Part shown: positions 1 through 9,671 of the stretch, piece after piece | Position numbering within the stretch: the stretch's first letter is position 1 | Layout: each line of letters opens with the position of its first letter | Assembly: GCF_013410655.1 (NCBI RefSeq) | Contig: NZ_JACCFP010000001.1 | Location: 2,131,501-2,195,500, forward strand | Length of the DNA stretch: 64,000 nt | Direction of reading: 5' to 3' | Source: Nocardioides thalensis | GTDB lineage: Bacteria > Actinomycetota > Actinomycetes > Propionibacteriales > Nocardioidaceae | Translations under genes and position numbers: made by a program | Notes under the pieces: model-generated | What the model was told of the DNA's origin: nothing | The model's database searches: none | Seen by the model: only the letters and a program-made list of their open reading frames with translations

Positions 1-1
1 G

Positions 2-1456
2 GGACAGCCGACGGCCAACCCCATGGTCGCGTCGTCCCAGGTCGTCAACGCCTACGCCTCGGCGACGGTCCGCGCGCGGCGCGCCCGCTGGGACTTCGAG
101 GAGGAGTCGCCGCTGCGCGACGCCCGCGGGTTCGACATGTCCCGCCAGATCGCCGACCCGACCCAGCTCACCGACGAGGACCTCGGCCTCGCCAACGTGA
201 TCCTCACCAACGGCGCCCGCTTGTACGTCGACCACGCGCACCCGGAGTACTCCACGCCGGAGGTGGTGACGCCCCTCGACGCCGTCCGCTGGGACAAGGC
301 GGGGGAGCTGGTGATGCTCGACGCCGCCAAGCTGGCCACGCAGCTGCCGGGCAACCCGTCGATCGTGCTCTACAAGAACAACACCGACAACAAGGGCGCG
401 TCCTACGGCGCCCACGAGAACTACCTGATGCGGCGGTCGACGCCGTTCGCCGACATCGTCCGGCACCTCACGCCGTTCTTCGTCAGCCGTCAGGTGATCA
501 CCGGCGCCGGTCGCGTCGGCCGGGGCCAGGACGGCCGCGACGAGGGCTTCCAGATCAGCCAGCGCGCCGACTTCTTCGAGGTCGAGGTGGGGCTCGAGAC
601 GACGCTCAAGCGCCCGATCATCAACACCCGCGACGAGCCGCACGCCGACCCGGAGAAGTACCGCCGGCTGCACGTCATCATCGGCGACGCCAACCTGTCG
701 GAGATCTCCACCTACCTCAAGATCGGCACCACCTCCCTGGTGCTGGCGATGATCGAGGACCGGTTCATCGGCCGCGACCTCACGGTCGACACGCCGGTGT
801 CGTCGCTCCGCGCGCTCTCGCACGACCCGGGCCTCCAGCAGACGGTGACGCTCGCCGACGGCAGGAAGCTGACCGGCGTACAGCTCCAGCTCGAGTACCT
901 CGACCTCGCCAAGAAGTACGTCGAGGACCGCCTCGGCACCGACGCCGACGAGCAGACGCTCGACGTGCTGGCACGGTGGGAGGACGTGCTCGACCGGCTC
1001 GAGCGCGACCCGATGTCCCTGGCCGATCAGCTCGACTGGGTCGCCAAGCTCAAGCTGCTCGAGCAGTACCGCTCCCGCGACGGCCTGGCCTGGGACGACG
1101 CCAAGCTCCAGCTCATCGACTACCAGTACTCCGACATCCGCCCGGAGAAGGGCCTCTACCACCGGCTGGTCAAGGCCGGCCGGATGCAGCGGCTGCTCAC
1201 CGACGACGTGGTCGAGGCGGCGATGCACGAGCCGCCGGTCGAGACCCGCGCCTACTTCCGGGGCCGCTGCCTGGACAAGTACGCCGCCCACGTCGCCGCC
1301 GCGTCGTGGGACTCGGTGATCTTCGACCTGCCGGGCCGGGAGTCGCTCCAGCGGGTGCCGACGATCGACCCGCTGCGTGGCAGCAAGGCGCACGTGGGCC
1401 ATCTCATCGACGAATCCGAGACCGCCGCCGAGCTGGTCGCTGCCCTGAGTCGGTAG
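2..1456 (+). CDS. dop: Pup deamidase/depupylase Dop (5' end outside window)
   Basis: Dop removes Pup from pupylated proteins and, where Pup ends in Gln, deamidates it to Glu. It is related to the carboxylate-amine ligase fold shared with PafA. The frame is open to the window edge and the first visible residues lie before the usual SSQVVNAYA segment, so the true start is upstream. Visible marks are the Dop-specific insertion near residues 25-50 ([11 protein letters not shown]), the [11 protein letters not shown] active-site strand whose Asp is the catalytic residue in the family, and YKNNTDNKG. The insertion separates Dop from the PafA paralogue at 4902. It lies 19 bp before pup. Because Pup here already ends in Glu, the depupylase activity is probably the important one. 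Confidence 0.95.
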   Translation, partial: GQPTANPMVASSQVVNAYASATVRARRARWDFEEESPLRDARGFDMSRQIADPTQLTDEDLGLANVILTNGARLYVDHAHPEYSTPEVVTPLDAVRWDKAGELVMLDAAKLATQLPGNPSIVLYKNNTDNKGASYGAHENYLMRRSTPFADIVRHLTPFFVSRQVITGAGRVGRGQDGRDEGFQISQRADFFEVEVGLETTLKRPIINTRDEPHADPEKYRRLHVIIGDANLSEISTYLKIGTTSLVLAMIEDRFIGRDLTVDTPVSSLRALSHDPGLQQTVTLADGRKLTGVQLQLEYLDLAKKYVEDRLGTDADEQTLDVLARWEDVLDRLERDPMSLADQLDWVAKLKLLEQYRSRDGLAWDDAKLQLIDYQYSDIRPEKGLYHRLVKAGRMQRLLTDDVVEAAMHEPPVETRAYFRGRCLDKYAAHVAAASWDSVIFDLPGRESLQRVPTIDPLRGSKAHVGHLIDESETAAELVAALSR

Positions 1457-1463
1457 GGGTCGG

Positions 1464-1469
1464 TAGGGT
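1464..1469 (+). promoter_or_regulatory. -10 box TAGGGT before pup, leaderless style
   Basis: TAGGGT ends six bases before the pup ATG, the spacing expected if transcription starts at or next to the start codon. No Shine-Dalgarno sequence fits between them. This would let pup-prcB-prcA be transcribed independently of dop. Promoter activity is inferred. Confidence 0.5.
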
Positions 1470-1475
1470 TCAGTC

Positions 1476-1673
1476 ATGGCCCAGGAGCAGAAGCAGCCTC
1501 GCAAGTCCTCCGAGGAGGTCGAGGAGACCGAGGTCGCGCCCGAGGAGGGCGTGGCCGAGCGCAAGGAGGCGCTCGACGACGACGTCGACGCGATCCTCGA
1601 CGAGATCGACGACGTCCTCGAGTCCAACGCCGAGGACTTCGTGAAGTCCTTCATCCAGAAGGGTGGCGAGTGA
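1476..1673 (+). CDS. pup: Prokaryotic ubiquitin-like protein Pup
   Basis: A 65-residue acidic protein joined by PafA through its C-terminal Glu to lysines of target proteins, marking them for the proteasome. The sequence shows the disordered charged N-terminal half, a helical stretch rich in Asp, Glu and Leu, and the C-terminal tail [11 protein letters not shown]. The last codon is GAG, so the protein ends in Gly-Gly-Glu rather than the Gly-Gly-Gln of mycobacteria and needs no deamidation before ligation. Its TGA overlaps the GTG of prcB by 3 bases (GTGA), so the two are translationally coupled. Confidence 0.97.
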   Translation: MAQEQKQPRKSSEEVEETEVAPEEGVAERKEALDDDVDAILDEIDDVLESNAEDFVKSFIQKGGE

Positions 1674-2533
1674 CCGACGCGCGCATCCCGGCGGCCTTCC
1701 TGCAGCCGGGCACCTCCTCCTTCAGCGACTTCCTCACCGAGCACAAGCCCGACCTCCTCCCGGCACGCAAGTCGCTGCCCGCCGGCGCGGTGCAGTCGGG
1801 TGCCGACATCGCCCCGCACGGCACCACGATCGTGGCGGCGACGTTCCCCGGCGGCCTGGTGATGGCCGGTGACCGCCGCGCGACGATGGGCAACGTCATC
1901 GCGCAGCGCGACATCGAGAAGGTCTTCCCGGCCGACGAGTACTCCGTGGTCGGCATCGCCGGCACGGCAGGGCTCGCGGTCGAGATGGTCCGCCTGTTCC
2001 AGGTCGAGCTCGAGCACTACGAGAAGATCGAGGGCTCGGTGCTCTCGCTCGACGGCAAGGCCAACCGGCTCTCGGCGCTGATCCGCGCCAACCTCGGCAT
2101 GGCCATGCAGGGCCTCGCCGTGGTGCCGATGTTCGCCGGCTTCGACCTCGACCGCGGGATCGGCCGGATCTTCGGCTACGACGTCACGGGCGGCCGCCAC
2201 GAGGAGACCTCGTTCTTCAGCGTCGGCTCCGGCTCGCTCTTCGCCCGCGGTGCGCTCAAGAAGCTCTACCGGGACGACCTGACGCCCGAGGAGGCCGTGA
2301 GCGCCTGCCTCCAGGCCCTCTACGACGCGGCCGACGACGACTCCGCCACGGGCGGGCCCGACCTCACCCGCCGCATCTTCCCGGTCGTCTGGGTGGTCAC
2401 CGCCGACGGCGGCGCTCGCCTGACCGACGAGGAGGTGGCCGCGATCGCCGACCGGGTGGTCGGCGGCCGGATGGTGCGTCCCGACGGTCCGTTGGCCCCG
2501 CTGACCGGCCCGACGAGCGGGGAGGAGGCCTGA
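1670..2533 (+). CDS. prcB: Proteasome beta subunit (catalytic, self-processing)
   Basis: Catalytic subunit of the 20S core. The 287 codons include a 51-residue propeptide that ends at HG before [11 protein letters not shown]; Thr52 should be the N-terminal nucleophile after autocleavage. Family residues follow: GDRRATMG (Asp and Arg near the active site), Lys of the EKVF segment, and the GSGSLFA loop. The GTG start overlaps the pup stop codon, and the next gene, prcA, begins 1 base after its TGA. This matches the pup-prcB-prcA order of actinobacterial proteasome operons. Confidence 0.97.
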   Translation: MTDARIPAAFLQPGTSSFSDFLTEHKPDLLPARKSLPAGAVQSGADIAPHGTTIVAATFPGGLVMAGDRRATMGNVIAQRDIEKVFPADEYSVVGIAGTAGLAVEMVRLFQVELEHYEKIEGSVLSLDGKANRLSALIRANLGMAMQGLAVVPMFAGFDLDRGIGRIFGYDVTGGRHEETSFFSVGSGSLFARGALKKLYRDDLTPEEAVSACLQALYDAADDDSATGGPDLTRRIFPVVWVVTADGGARLTDEEVAAIADRVVGGRMVRPDGPLAPLTGPTSGEEA

Positions 2534-2534
2534 G

Positions 2535-3398
2535 ATGAGCACTCCGTTCTACGTCTCGCCCGAGCAGCTCATGAAGGACCGGGCCGACTTCGCCCGGAAG
2601 GGCATCGCGCGCGGTCGGTCCCTCGTGGCCGTCCAGTACGCCGACGGCGTCCTGATGGTCACCGAGAACCCGTCGCAGGCGCTGCACAAGGTCTCCGAGA
2701 TCTACGACCGGATCGCGTTCGCCGCGGTGGGCCGCTACAACGAGTTCGAGAACCTGCGCATCGCGGGCGTGCGGCTGGCCGACATGCGCGGCTACGCCTA
2801 CGACCGCCGCGACGTCACCGGACGCGGGCTCGCCAACGCCTACGCCCAGACCCTCGGCACGATCTTCTCCAGTGGCGGCGAGAAGCCCTACGAGGTGGAG
2901 ATCTTCGTCGCCGAGATCGGCGACACCCCCGAGGCCGACCAGATCTACCGGCTGACCTACGAGGGCCGGGTCGGCGACGAGCACGGGTTCGCGGTCATGG
3001 GCGGCGACGCCGAGACCGTCGCCGGCTATCTCCAGGAGCACTACCGCGAGGGCTGCTCGCTCGACGACGCGCTCCGCGTCGCGGTGGCCGCCCTGGGTCA
3101 CAGCACGAGCGAGGACCGGGTCATCCCCGTCACCGACCTCGAGGTGGCGGTCCTCGACCGCACCCGGGTGCAGCCGCGCAAGTTCGCGCGCATCCGGCCC
3201 GCCCGGCTCGAGGAGCTCCTCGGCGAGCGCGGCCCGGCTGAGCACGCGCCGCCGGTGCCGGAGGACGGCGACCCGGGTTCGGCCTCGACCGCGCCGTCGA
3301 CCGACGCGCCCGACGACCCGACCGACCAGGTCAGCGGCGACGTACCCCCGCTGGAGGACCCGGGCAGCGGAGAGCCCCCGGTGGCGCCGCCGCTCTGA
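2535..3398 (+). CDS. prcA: Proteasome alpha subunit
   Basis: Forms the outer rings and gate of the 20S core and docks the ring ATPase. The N-terminal [20 protein letters not shown] segment is the gate-forming H0 helix region, followed by the conserved [17 protein letters not shown] strand. After about residue 235 comes an acidic, proline-rich tail of some 50 residues that is probably disordered and has no catalytic role. The start ATG lies one base after the prcB stop, so both subunits are made from one message. The convergent oxidoreductase gene ends 6 bp further on. Confidence 0.96.
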   Translation: MSTPFYVSPEQLMKDRADFARKGIARGRSLVAVQYADGVLMVTENPSQALHKVSEIYDRIAFAAVGRYNEFENLRIAGVRLADMRGYAYDRRDVTGRGLANAYAQTLGTIFSSGGEKPYEVEIFVAEIGDTPEADQIYRLTYEGRVGDEHGFAVMGGDAETVAGYLQEHYREGCSLDDALRVAVAALGHSTSEDRVIPVTDLEVAVLDRTRVQPRKFARIRPARLEELLGERGPAEHAPPVPEDGDPGSASTAPSTDAPDDPTDQVSGDVPPLEDPGSGEPPVAPPL

Positions 3399-3404
3399 CG
3401 GGGG

Positions 3405-4853
3405 CTACGCCTTCCGCAGGCCGCAGATCGCGGGGCCGTCCAGCACGTCCCCGTCGGCGGTGAACCGGGAGCCGTGGAGCGGGCAGTCCCAGGACTGCTC
3501 GGCGTCGTTCCAGCGGACGACGCCCTGCAGGTGGGAGCAGACCAGCGCCTCGCGCCCGGGTGCCACCCGCTTGGCGACCCCTGCCGCCATCTGCGCGCCG
3601 ACCTCGGCGTTGAAGACGGCGGTGCGGGGCGCGCCCGCGACCTCGCGCGGGCTCCACGTGGCGAAGGCACCGCCCCAGCGCGGCTTCTCACCGCCGACGG
3701 TGCGCTCGAGGATCGTCTTGGCGAGCAGCAGCGCGGCGGCGGGCGCGTTGGTGAACCCCCACTTGTCGAACCCCGTCGCCAGCAGCACGGTCCGGTCGCG
3801 GGGCAGCATCGGCCCGACGTAGGGGAGCCCGGTGGCCGTCGCCTGGTCCTGGGCGGACCAGGTGTGGGTGAGGCTGCTGCCGCTGAACGTCGAGCGCGCC
3901 CAGTGCACCAGCCGGTCGAGGTGTCGCTGCGGCGACCGGCTGCGCCCGGTCGGGTGGCCGTAGCCTCCGACGAGCAGCAGCTCGTCGCCACCGGGCACCG
4001 GGAGCGAGCGCAGCGACTGCGTGGTGGGGTCCGAGGACAGGTACATCCCGTGCGGGGTCCACGGTGAGGTGAACGCGGCTGCGTAGGACCGGTTGGCCTT
4101 CTCGCGGGCGAAGAACCCGTGGCGCAGCAGGATCGGCTGGTTGGTCGCCAGGACGACGTGTCGCGCGGTGACGGTCGCCGTCTCGGTCACGACCTCGGCG
4201 CCGCGGTCGAGGCGCCGTACGTCCACCACGCGGGTGCGCTCGTAGAGGTCACCGCCCTCCGAGATCAGGTTGGAGACGATCGCGTCGACGAGGTCCATCG
4301 CGTGCAGCTGGAGCTGGTCGGCGAGGCGCACCGCGCCGCGGACCGGGAACGGGAGCTCGGTCTCGGTCTCCCAGGAGACGTCGAGGCCGGTGAGGCGGGC
4401 CGTGGACAGCTCCGCCTGGGCGCGCATCTCGCCGAGCCGCGTGGTCGCGAAGGTGTAGGCCGGACGCGTCTGGGTCGCGACCCCGTGGTCGTCGCAGAAC
4501 CGCGCGAGCCACGCCTGGCCCTCCCGGTTGGCCTCGACGTACGAACGGACCGCCGACGGGGGACTCGAGGCCAGGGCCCGGCTGAGCTTGGTGCCCTGGA
4601 GCAGGCTGACCTTCGCCGTCGTGTTGCCGGTCGCCCCGTCGGCCACCTGGCGCGCCTCCAGCACGACCACGGAGAGGCCGCTGCGCGCCACCAGGAGCCC
4701 GGTCAGGAGGCCGGTGAGCCCGCCGCCGACGACCGCGACGTCGTAGGCACGGTCCTCCTGGAGCGGTGGGTGCGGAGCCCGGGGGCGGTCCAGCCAGACG
4801 GAGGTGTGATCGGCGCGGGTGTCGGCATTGGTGTCGGACGAGGTCTCGGCCAT
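3405..4853 (-). CDS. FAD-dependent oxidoreductase with C-terminal Rieske domain
   Basis: A 482-residue fusion. Residues about 30-65 (DVAVVGGGLTGLLTGLL and VVVLEAR) form a Rossmann FAD site of the DAO/glycine-oxidase type. The last 45 residues hold a Rieske [2Fe-2S] motif: CSH, then about 16 residues, then CPLH. The family oxidises amines or amino acids with a separate iron-sulphur electron outlet; the substrate is unknown. It lies antisense between prcA and pafA. The reading frame continues far upstream inside pafA, but the ATG at 4853 is the natural start because the FAD motif follows about 30 residues later. Confidence 0.88.
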   Translation of the reverse strand: MAETSSDTNADTRADHTSVWLDRPRAPHPPLQEDRAYDVAVVGGGLTGLLTGLLVARSGLSVVVLEARQVADGATGNTTAKVSLLQGTKLSRALASSPPSAVRSYVEANREGQAWLARFCDDHGVATQTRPAYTFATTRLGEMRAQAELSTARLTGLDVSWETETELPFPVRGAVRLADQLQLHAMDLVDAIVSNLISEGGDLYERTRVVDVRRLDRGAEVVTETATVTARHVVLATNQPILLRHGFFAREKANRSYAAAFTSPWTPHGMYLSSDPTTQSLRSLPVPGGDELLLVGGYGHPTGRSRSPQRHLDRLVHWARSTFSGSSLTHTWSAQDQATATGLPYVGPMLPRDRTVLLATGFDKWGFTNAPAAALLLAKTILERTVGGEKPRWGGAFATWSPREVAGAPRTAVFNAEVGAQMAAGVAKRVAPGREALVCSHLQGVVRWNDAEQSWDCPLHGSRFTADGDVLDGPAICGLRKA

Positions 4854-4889
4854 GTTGTCGGGGTACCCCCGGGGTGGCGCATCACCCCG

Positions 4890-4895
4890 TAGGGT
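4890..4895 (+). promoter_or_regulatory. -10 box TAGGGT before pafA, leaderless style
   Basis: TAGGGT ends six bases before the pafA ATG at 4902, the same geometry as before pup, so the ligase and its substrate protein may share promoter class. There is no ribosome-binding site in the six-base gap. Activity is inferred. Confidence 0.5.
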
Positions 4896-4901
4896 TTGGT
4901 C

Positions 4902-6263
4902 ATGGACCGCCGGATCTTCGGGATCGAGAACGAGTACGGCGTCACGTGCACGTTCAAGGGGCAGCGTCGGCTGAGCCCCGACGAGGTGGCGCGCTACCTG
5001 TTCCGCAAGGTGGTGTCCTGGGGGCGGTCCAGCAACGTCTTCCTGCGCAACGGCGCCCGCCTCTACCTCGACGTCGGCAGCCACCCCGAGTACGCCACGC
5101 CCGAGTGCGACGACGTCGTCGACCTCGTCACCCACGACAAGGCGGGGGAGCGGGTGCTCGAGGGGCTGCTCCTCGACGCCGAGCAGCGTCTCCACGACGA
5201 GGGCATCGCGGGGGAGATCTACCTCTTCAAGAACAACACCGACTCCGCGGGCAACTCCTACGGCTGCCATGAGAACTACCTGGTGGGCCGCTCGGGAGAG
5301 TTCAGCCGGCTGGCGGACGTGCTGATCCCGTTCCTGGTCACCCGGCAGATCGTGGTCGGCGCGGGCAAGGTCACGCAGACGCCGCGCGGGACGTCGTACT
5401 CGATCAGCCAGCGCGCGGAGCACATCTGGGAGGGCGTCAGCAGCGCGACGACACGCAGCCGCCCGATCATCAACACCCGCGACGAGCCGCACGCCGACGC
5501 CGAGAAGTACCGCCGGCTGCACGTCATCGTCGGTGACTCCAACATGAGCGAGACGACCACCATGCTCAAGGTCGCCAGCTGCGACCTGGTGCTGCGGATG
5601 ATCGAGGAGGGGGTCGTCATGCGCGACCTCACCCTCGAGAACCCCATCCGGGCGATCCGCGAGATCTCCCACGACGTCTCCGGCAGCCGCAAGATCCGGC
5701 TCGCCAACGGCCGCGAGGCCAGCGCGCTCGAGATCCAGTCCGAGTACCTCACCAAGGCCCGCGAGTTCGTCGACCGGCGCGGTATCAGCACGCCGACCAT
5801 CGAGCGCTCCCTCGACCTGTGGGAGCGCGGGCTCAAGGCGTTCGAGTCGGGCGACCTCGGCCTGGTCGACCGCGAGCTCGACTGGGTGATCAAGTGGAAG
5901 CTGATCGACCGCTACCGCGCAAAGCACGGGTTGCCGCTGAGCCACCCGCGGGTCGCGCAGCTCGACCTGGCCTACCACGACATCCACCGCGGTCGCGGGC
6001 TCTACTACCTGCTCGAGAAGCGGGGCGCTGTCGCCCGGGTGACCAGCGACCTGAAGATCTTCGAGGCCAAGTCGGTGCCGCCGCAGAACACCCGCGCCCG
6101 CCTGCGCGGCGAGTTCATCCGCAAGGCCCAGGAGCGGCGCCGCGACTTCACCGTCGACTGGGTGCACCTCAAGCTCAACGACCAGGCGCAGCGCACGGTG
6201 CTGTGCAAGGACCCGTTCAAGGCCTACGACGAGCGGGTTCAGCGACTCATCGACGGGATGTAA
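4902..6263 (+). CDS. pafA: Pup-protein ligase PafA
   Basis: Uses ATP to form an isopeptide bond between the C-terminal Glu of Pup and a substrate lysine. The 453 residues match the family length of about 452. [18 protein letters not shown] opens the ATP-binding sheet, [14 protein letters not shown] carries the catalytic Asp, and [15 protein letters not shown] follows. The Dop-specific insertion is absent. A TTG two codons upstream is possible, but the ATG matches the family N-terminus. Separated from prcA by the antisense oxidoreductase gene, it has its own promoter-like box. Confidence 0.96.
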   Translation: MDRRIFGIENEYGVTCTFKGQRRLSPDEVARYLFRKVVSWGRSSNVFLRNGARLYLDVGSHPEYATPECDDVVDLVTHDKAGERVLEGLLLDAEQRLHDEGIAGEIYLFKNNTDSAGNSYGCHENYLVGRSGEFSRLADVLIPFLVTRQIVVGAGKVTQTPRGTSYSISQRAEHIWEGVSSATTRSRPIINTRDEPHADAEKYRRLHVIVGDSNMSETTTMLKVASCDLVLRMIEEGVVMRDLTLENPIRAIREISHDVSGSRKIRLANGREASALEIQSEYLTKAREFVDRRGISTPTIERSLDLWERGLKAFESGDLGLVDRELDWVIKWKLIDRYRAKHGLPLSHPRVAQLDLAYHDIHRGRGLYYLLEKRGAVARVTSDLKIFEAKSVPPQNTRARLRGEFIRKAQERRRDFTVDWVHLKLNDQAQRTVLCKDPFKAYDERVQRLIDGM

Positions 6264-6274
6264 GGCACTACTTG

Positions 6275-6280
6275 TAAGGT
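6275..6280 (+). promoter_or_regulatory. -10 box TAAGGT before the FKBP lipoprotein gene
   Basis: TAAGGT ends seven bases before the GTG start at 6288 in a 24-bp gap after pafA. The geometry again suggests a leaderless transcript. Confidence 0.4.
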
Positions 6281-6287
6281 TTCGGCC

Positions 6288-7298
6288 GTGCTCAGCCGAC
6301 CCGCCCGCCGCGCCGCGGCCCTCGTGACCCTGCCCGTCCTCGCGCTCTCCCTCGCCGCCTGCGGCGACGAGCCCGAGGAGGAGACGGCTCAGGGCTTCGA
6401 CGCCGTCGAGATCACCGGCCAGCCGGGCGAGACCCCCGAGTTCTCGTGGGACGCCAACCTGGAGGCCGACGAGGCCGTCACCGAGGTGCTGAGCGAGGGC
6501 GACGGACCGGTGCTGAAGAAGGGCCAGAAGGTCCTGGTCAACGTCGCGGTCTCCAACGACTGGGACGAGCGGGTCACCTACGACACGTTCGGCGAGGACC
6601 TGGCCGCGTCGCAGCTCGAGGTCGGCGCCAAGGCCGAGCCCACCGTCGCCAGCGACCTGGTCGTGCAGCTCGTCGCCGACCAGGTCAAGGCCGACGAGAC
6701 GACGGTCGGCACCCGGTACGCCGTCGTGCTCGAGTCCGACAAGGAGTGGGCCGACTTCAACGTGGTCGAGCTCGGCGTCGGCAACGAGGACGGCGTCGCC
6801 GCGGTCGTCGAGCTCAGCTCGGTCGTCCGGCCCGGCCCGACGCCCGCGCCGAAGACGCCCGCCGCGTGGGCCCCGACCCTGGAGAAGGGCGAGGGCGGCG
6901 TACCGACCGGCCTCGACAGCAGCGGCATCCCCAAGCCCGACGTCAAGGGCGAGGAGGTCCGGGTGACCACCCTGCTCGAGGGCAACGGCGAGCCGGTCGA
7001 GAAGGGCGACCTCGCGGTCGTCGACTACCTGGGCCAGACCTGGGGCGGCGAGGAGCCGTTCGACCAGAGCTACGGCGAGGACAAGGAGCCGCTGGCGGTC
7101 AACGTCGGTGCCGGGGTCACCGGCGGCGGCATCAACGTCATCGACGGCTGGTCCGAGGGTCTCGTCGGGGTGCCGGTCGGCAGCCGCGTGATCATCGAGA
7201 TCCCGCCGGCCAAGGGCTACGGCAAGAAGGGCCAGGAGCCCGACATCAAGGGCGACGACATCCTCTACTTCGTCGTCGACGTCCTGGGCGCGGCCTGA
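6288..7298 (+). CDS. FKBP-type peptidyl-prolyl isomerase lipoprotein
   Basis: A 336-residue exported prolyl isomerase. The N-terminus is a lipoprotein signal with lipobox LAAC at about residues 22-25, so it is likely anchored on the outer face of the membrane. Two FKBP-like units are visible: a degenerate one (about 65-185) and a canonical one (about 220-336) with VVDYLGQTWGG, the INVIDGWSEGLVGVPVG helix and IIEIPPAKGYG. The family folds secreted proteins. It follows pafA with its own promoter-like box and is conserved beside pafB/pafC in related genomes as far as I recall. Confidence 0.9.
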   Translation: MLSRPARRAAALVTLPVLALSLAACGDEPEEETAQGFDAVEITGQPGETPEFSWDANLEADEAVTEVLSEGDGPVLKKGQKVLVNVAVSNDWDERVTYDTFGEDLAASQLEVGAKAEPTVASDLVVQLVADQVKADETTVGTRYAVVLESDKEWADFNVVELGVGNEDGVAAVVELSSVVRPGPTPAPKTPAAWAPTLEKGEGGVPTGLDSSGIPKPDVKGEEVRVTTLLEGNGEPVEKGDLAVVDYLGQTWGGEEPFDQSYGEDKEPLAVNVGAGVTGGGINVIDGWSEGLVGVPVGSRVIIEIPPAKGYGKKGQEPDIKGDDILYFVVDVLGAA

Positions 7299-7341
7299 AA
7301 ATCAACGGTCGCCTCCCGAGCGAACGGGCAGACTAGGGACC

Positions 7342-8301
7342 ATGCCCGCCCCCAAGAGCGAGCGGCTGCTCAACCTCCTCATCATGCTGCTGGTCCAGCG
7401 GCGACCGATCGCCAAGGACCGGATCCGGGAGCTGCTGTACGCCGACTCGCGCCATGACGCGTTCGAGAAGATGTTCGAGCGCGACAAGGAGGAGCTGCGC
7501 AGCCTCGGCGTACCGGTCGAGGTCGCGACGATCGACCCGCTCTTCGACGACGAGGTCGGCTACCGGATCCCCGTCGACGAGTTCGCGCTCCCCGACGTGT
7601 CGCTGACGCCGGAGGAGGCCGCGGTCGTCGCCCTCGCGTCGCGCGCCTGGCAGCACGCCACGATGGCCCAGGCGACCACCGACGCGGTCCGCAAGCTCAC
7701 CGCCGCGGGCGCCGACCTCGACCTCAACGCGCTGGACATCGCCCAGCCGACCACGGCCGACGAGCCGGCGTTCGCGCGCTGCTGGGAGGCGGTCTGCGAG
7801 CGAACGGCAATCGAGTTCCGCTACCAGCGGCCCAACGAGACCGACACCCGGCTGCGGCACGTGCAGCCCTGGGGCGTGGTGCGCTCCGCGGGCCGGTGGT
7901 ACGTCGTGGGCCACGACACCGACCGCGACGCCGAGCGCGTCTTCCGCCTCGACCGCGTGGTCGGCGAGGTGGCGCTGGTGGGGGAGCCGCACGCCTACAC
8001 GGTCCCTGCCGACACCGACCTGCGCGCGGTCATCGAGCGGCTCGCCCCGGAGCCCGCGGCCCCGCACGCGGTGCTGCTCGCCCGCAAGGACACCGGGCAC
8101 ACCTTCCGCCGACGCGCCACGAGCGTGACTCCGGGCGTCGAGGGTCCGGACGGGACCCACGAGTGGGACCGGATCGACCTCGACCGGCCGCACCGGGGCC
8201 TGGTCGACCTGGTGCTCTACCACGGCCCCGACGTGGTGCTGGTCGAGCCGGAGTCGCTGCGCGCCGAGCTCGTGAGCCGGCTCCGGGCGGTGGTGGCGTG
8301 A
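7342..8301 (+). CDS. pafB: WYL-domain transcription regulator PafB
   Basis: A 319-residue regulator with an N-terminal winged HTH (about 1-65) and a WYL domain (about 145-225; RWYVVGHDTDRDAERVFRLDR is the signature region, which binds small nucleic-acid or nucleotide ligands in the family). PafB and PafC form a heterodimer that activates the LexA-independent DNA-damage response in mycobacteria. Its TGA overlaps the GTG of pafC, so the partners are coupled. A TAGGGA sequence lies just before the ATG, but the spacing is too short for a normal leaderless start. Confidence 0.93.
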   Translation: MPAPKSERLLNLLIMLLVQRRPIAKDRIRELLYADSRHDAFEKMFERDKEELRSLGVPVEVATIDPLFDDEVGYRIPVDEFALPDVSLTPEEAAVVALASRAWQHATMAQATTDAVRKLTAAGADLDLNALDIAQPTTADEPAFARCWEAVCERTAIEFRYQRPNETDTRLRHVQPWGVVRSAGRWYVVGHDTDRDAERVFRLDRVVGEVALVGEPHAYTVPADTDLRAVIERLAPEPAAPHAVLLARKDTGHTFRRRATSVTPGVEGPDGTHEWDRIDLDRPHRGLVDLVLYHGPDVVLVEPESLRAELVSRLRAVVA

Positions 8302-9305
8302 AGCCCGCACCCGCACCGGGCGCCCGCGACCAGGTCGCCCGCCTGCTCACGCTCGTGCCGTTCCTGCACCAGCGCGAGCAGGTGCGCCTCGACGACGCCG
8401 CCGCTCTCCTGGGCACCTCGCCCAAGCAGGTGCTCGACGACCTCAAGGTCCTCTTCATGTGCGGCCTGCCGGGCGGCCTGCCCGACGACCTCATCGACGT
8501 CGACCTCGACGCGATCGAGCACGACGACGGCAGCCCCGTCTCGGCCGGCGTCATCCGCATCGACAACGCCGACTACCTCGCGCGGCCGATGCGGCTCAGC
8601 CCGACCGAGGCGTCGGCGGTCGTCGTCGCCCTCCACTCGCTGCGCGAGTCGTCCCCGGTCGCGACCCGGGCGGTCGTCGACTCGGTCCTCGCCAAGCTGG
8701 AGCAGGCCGCCGCGAGCGCGGCGGAGGCGCGGACCCTGGCCATCGCCACCGAGCCGTCCGAGACCGAGCTCGCGGCCCTCGCCGCGGCGCTGGAGCGCGC
8801 GGTGGCGGCGGGCCGGCAGGTGCGGCTGACCTACCACGTGCCGTCCCGCGACGAGCTGTCGGAGCGCGTGGTCGACCCGCGCGGGATCGTCACCTCCGGC
8901 CGCTTCTCCTACCTCGACGCGTGGTGCCACTCCGCGGGCGCGATGCGGTTCTTCCGGCTCGACCGGATCGACGCGGCCGAGGTGCTCGACAGCCCGGTCG
9001 AGACCGACCCGGAGCCGCCGCGCGAGGTCACCTCCGGCCTGCTGGCGGGGGAGTCGCCCACCGCCGGCACCACCGTCACCCTGCGGCTGGGGCGGGAGGC
9101 CGACTGGGTGCCCGACTACTACCCGGTCCAGGACGTCCGCCGCCATGACGACGGCTCGCTCGAGGTCGACATGGTCGTGAGCGACGTCCGGTGGGTCACC
9201 CGGCTGCTGCTGCGGCTGGCGCCGTACGCCTCCGTCGTCGCACCCGAAGAGTTCACGGAGACTTTCACCGCCTCGGCACGGGACACGCTCGCTCTCTATG
9301 CCTGA
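8298..9305 (+). CDS. pafC: WYL-domain transcription regulator PafC
   Basis: A 335-residue partner of PafB. An N-terminal HTH (about 8-60; DDAAALLGTSPKQVLDDL) is followed by a WYL domain (about 175-240; the FSYLDAWCHSAGAMRFFRL stretch) and a C-terminal WCX-like extension. The open frame extends upstream within pafB, but the GTG overlapping the pafB stop (GTGA) fits coupling and family length. In the known family the heterodimer activates DNA-repair genes. tatA follows after 58 bp. Confidence 0.92.
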   Translation: MKPAPAPGARDQVARLLTLVPFLHQREQVRLDDAAALLGTSPKQVLDDLKVLFMCGLPGGLPDDLIDVDLDAIEHDDGSPVSAGVIRIDNADYLARPMRLSPTEASAVVVALHSLRESSPVATRAVVDSVLAKLEQAAASAAEARTLAIATEPSETELAALAAALERAVAAGRQVRLTYHVPSRDELSERVVDPRGIVTSGRFSYLDAWCHSAGAMRFFRLDRIDAAEVLDSPVETDPEPPREVTSGLLAGESPTAGTTVTLRLGREADWVPDYYPVQDVRRHDDGSLEVDMVVSDVRWVTRLLLRLAPYASVVAPEEFTETFTASARDTLALYA

Positions 9306-9363
9306 GCGCGGCGTACCATGTGGGAGTACGTCCCCTTCGATTCTCGAGAGTTGGTCGCCTGAG

Positions 9364-9639
9364 ATGTCCCTTCCCCTGATCGGAATGCCCAACGGCTGGG
9401 AGTGGATCATCATCCTGGCCATTGTGATCCTGGTGTTCGGCGCGGCGAAGCTGCCTGACCTGGCGCGCGCGACGGGCCAGTCGCTGCGCATCTTCAAGAC
9501 CGAGACGAAGGGTCTGCGTGACGACGACAAGGACAAGGACGACGCCCCTCCGGCCAAGCCCGCCGGCGAGCTCAACGCCGCCGACGACGGCGTCGCCGAG
9601 GGCGAGATCGTCGAGCCGCGTCGCGAGACCAACAACTGA
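9364..9639 (+). CDS. tatA: Twin-arginine translocase subunit TatA
   Basis: A 91-residue pore-forming subunit for export of folded proteins. One N-terminal membrane span (WEWIIILAIVILVFG), a hinge, and an amphipathic helix (AAKLPDLARATGQSLRIFK) are in the usual order, followed by a charged disordered tail. The ATG at 9364 is used; a second Met eight residues in, before PNGWEW, is also possible. tatC lies 32 bp downstream. Confidence 0.95.
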   Translation: MSLPLIGMPNGWEWIIILAIVILVFGAAKLPDLARATGQSLRIFKTETKGLRDDDKDKDDAPPAKPAGELNAADDGVAEGEIVEPRRETNN

Positions 9640-9671
9640 CCCGCTGACGTCCCGACCCAGCAGAACCTGAC

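Noticed and set aside
4854..6167. Minus-strand frame extending the FAD-Rieske gene to 920 codons
   Set aside because: The extra part is antisense to pafA, has no family features and reads as a codon-bias shadow. The FAD motif sits about 30 residues after the ATG at 4853.
7301..7344. Fifth copy of the GGATCAA promoter motif before pafB (ATCAACGG and ACTAGG)
   Set aside because: The GG of the -35 element is missing, the spacing is about 26 bp and the -10 element does not match.
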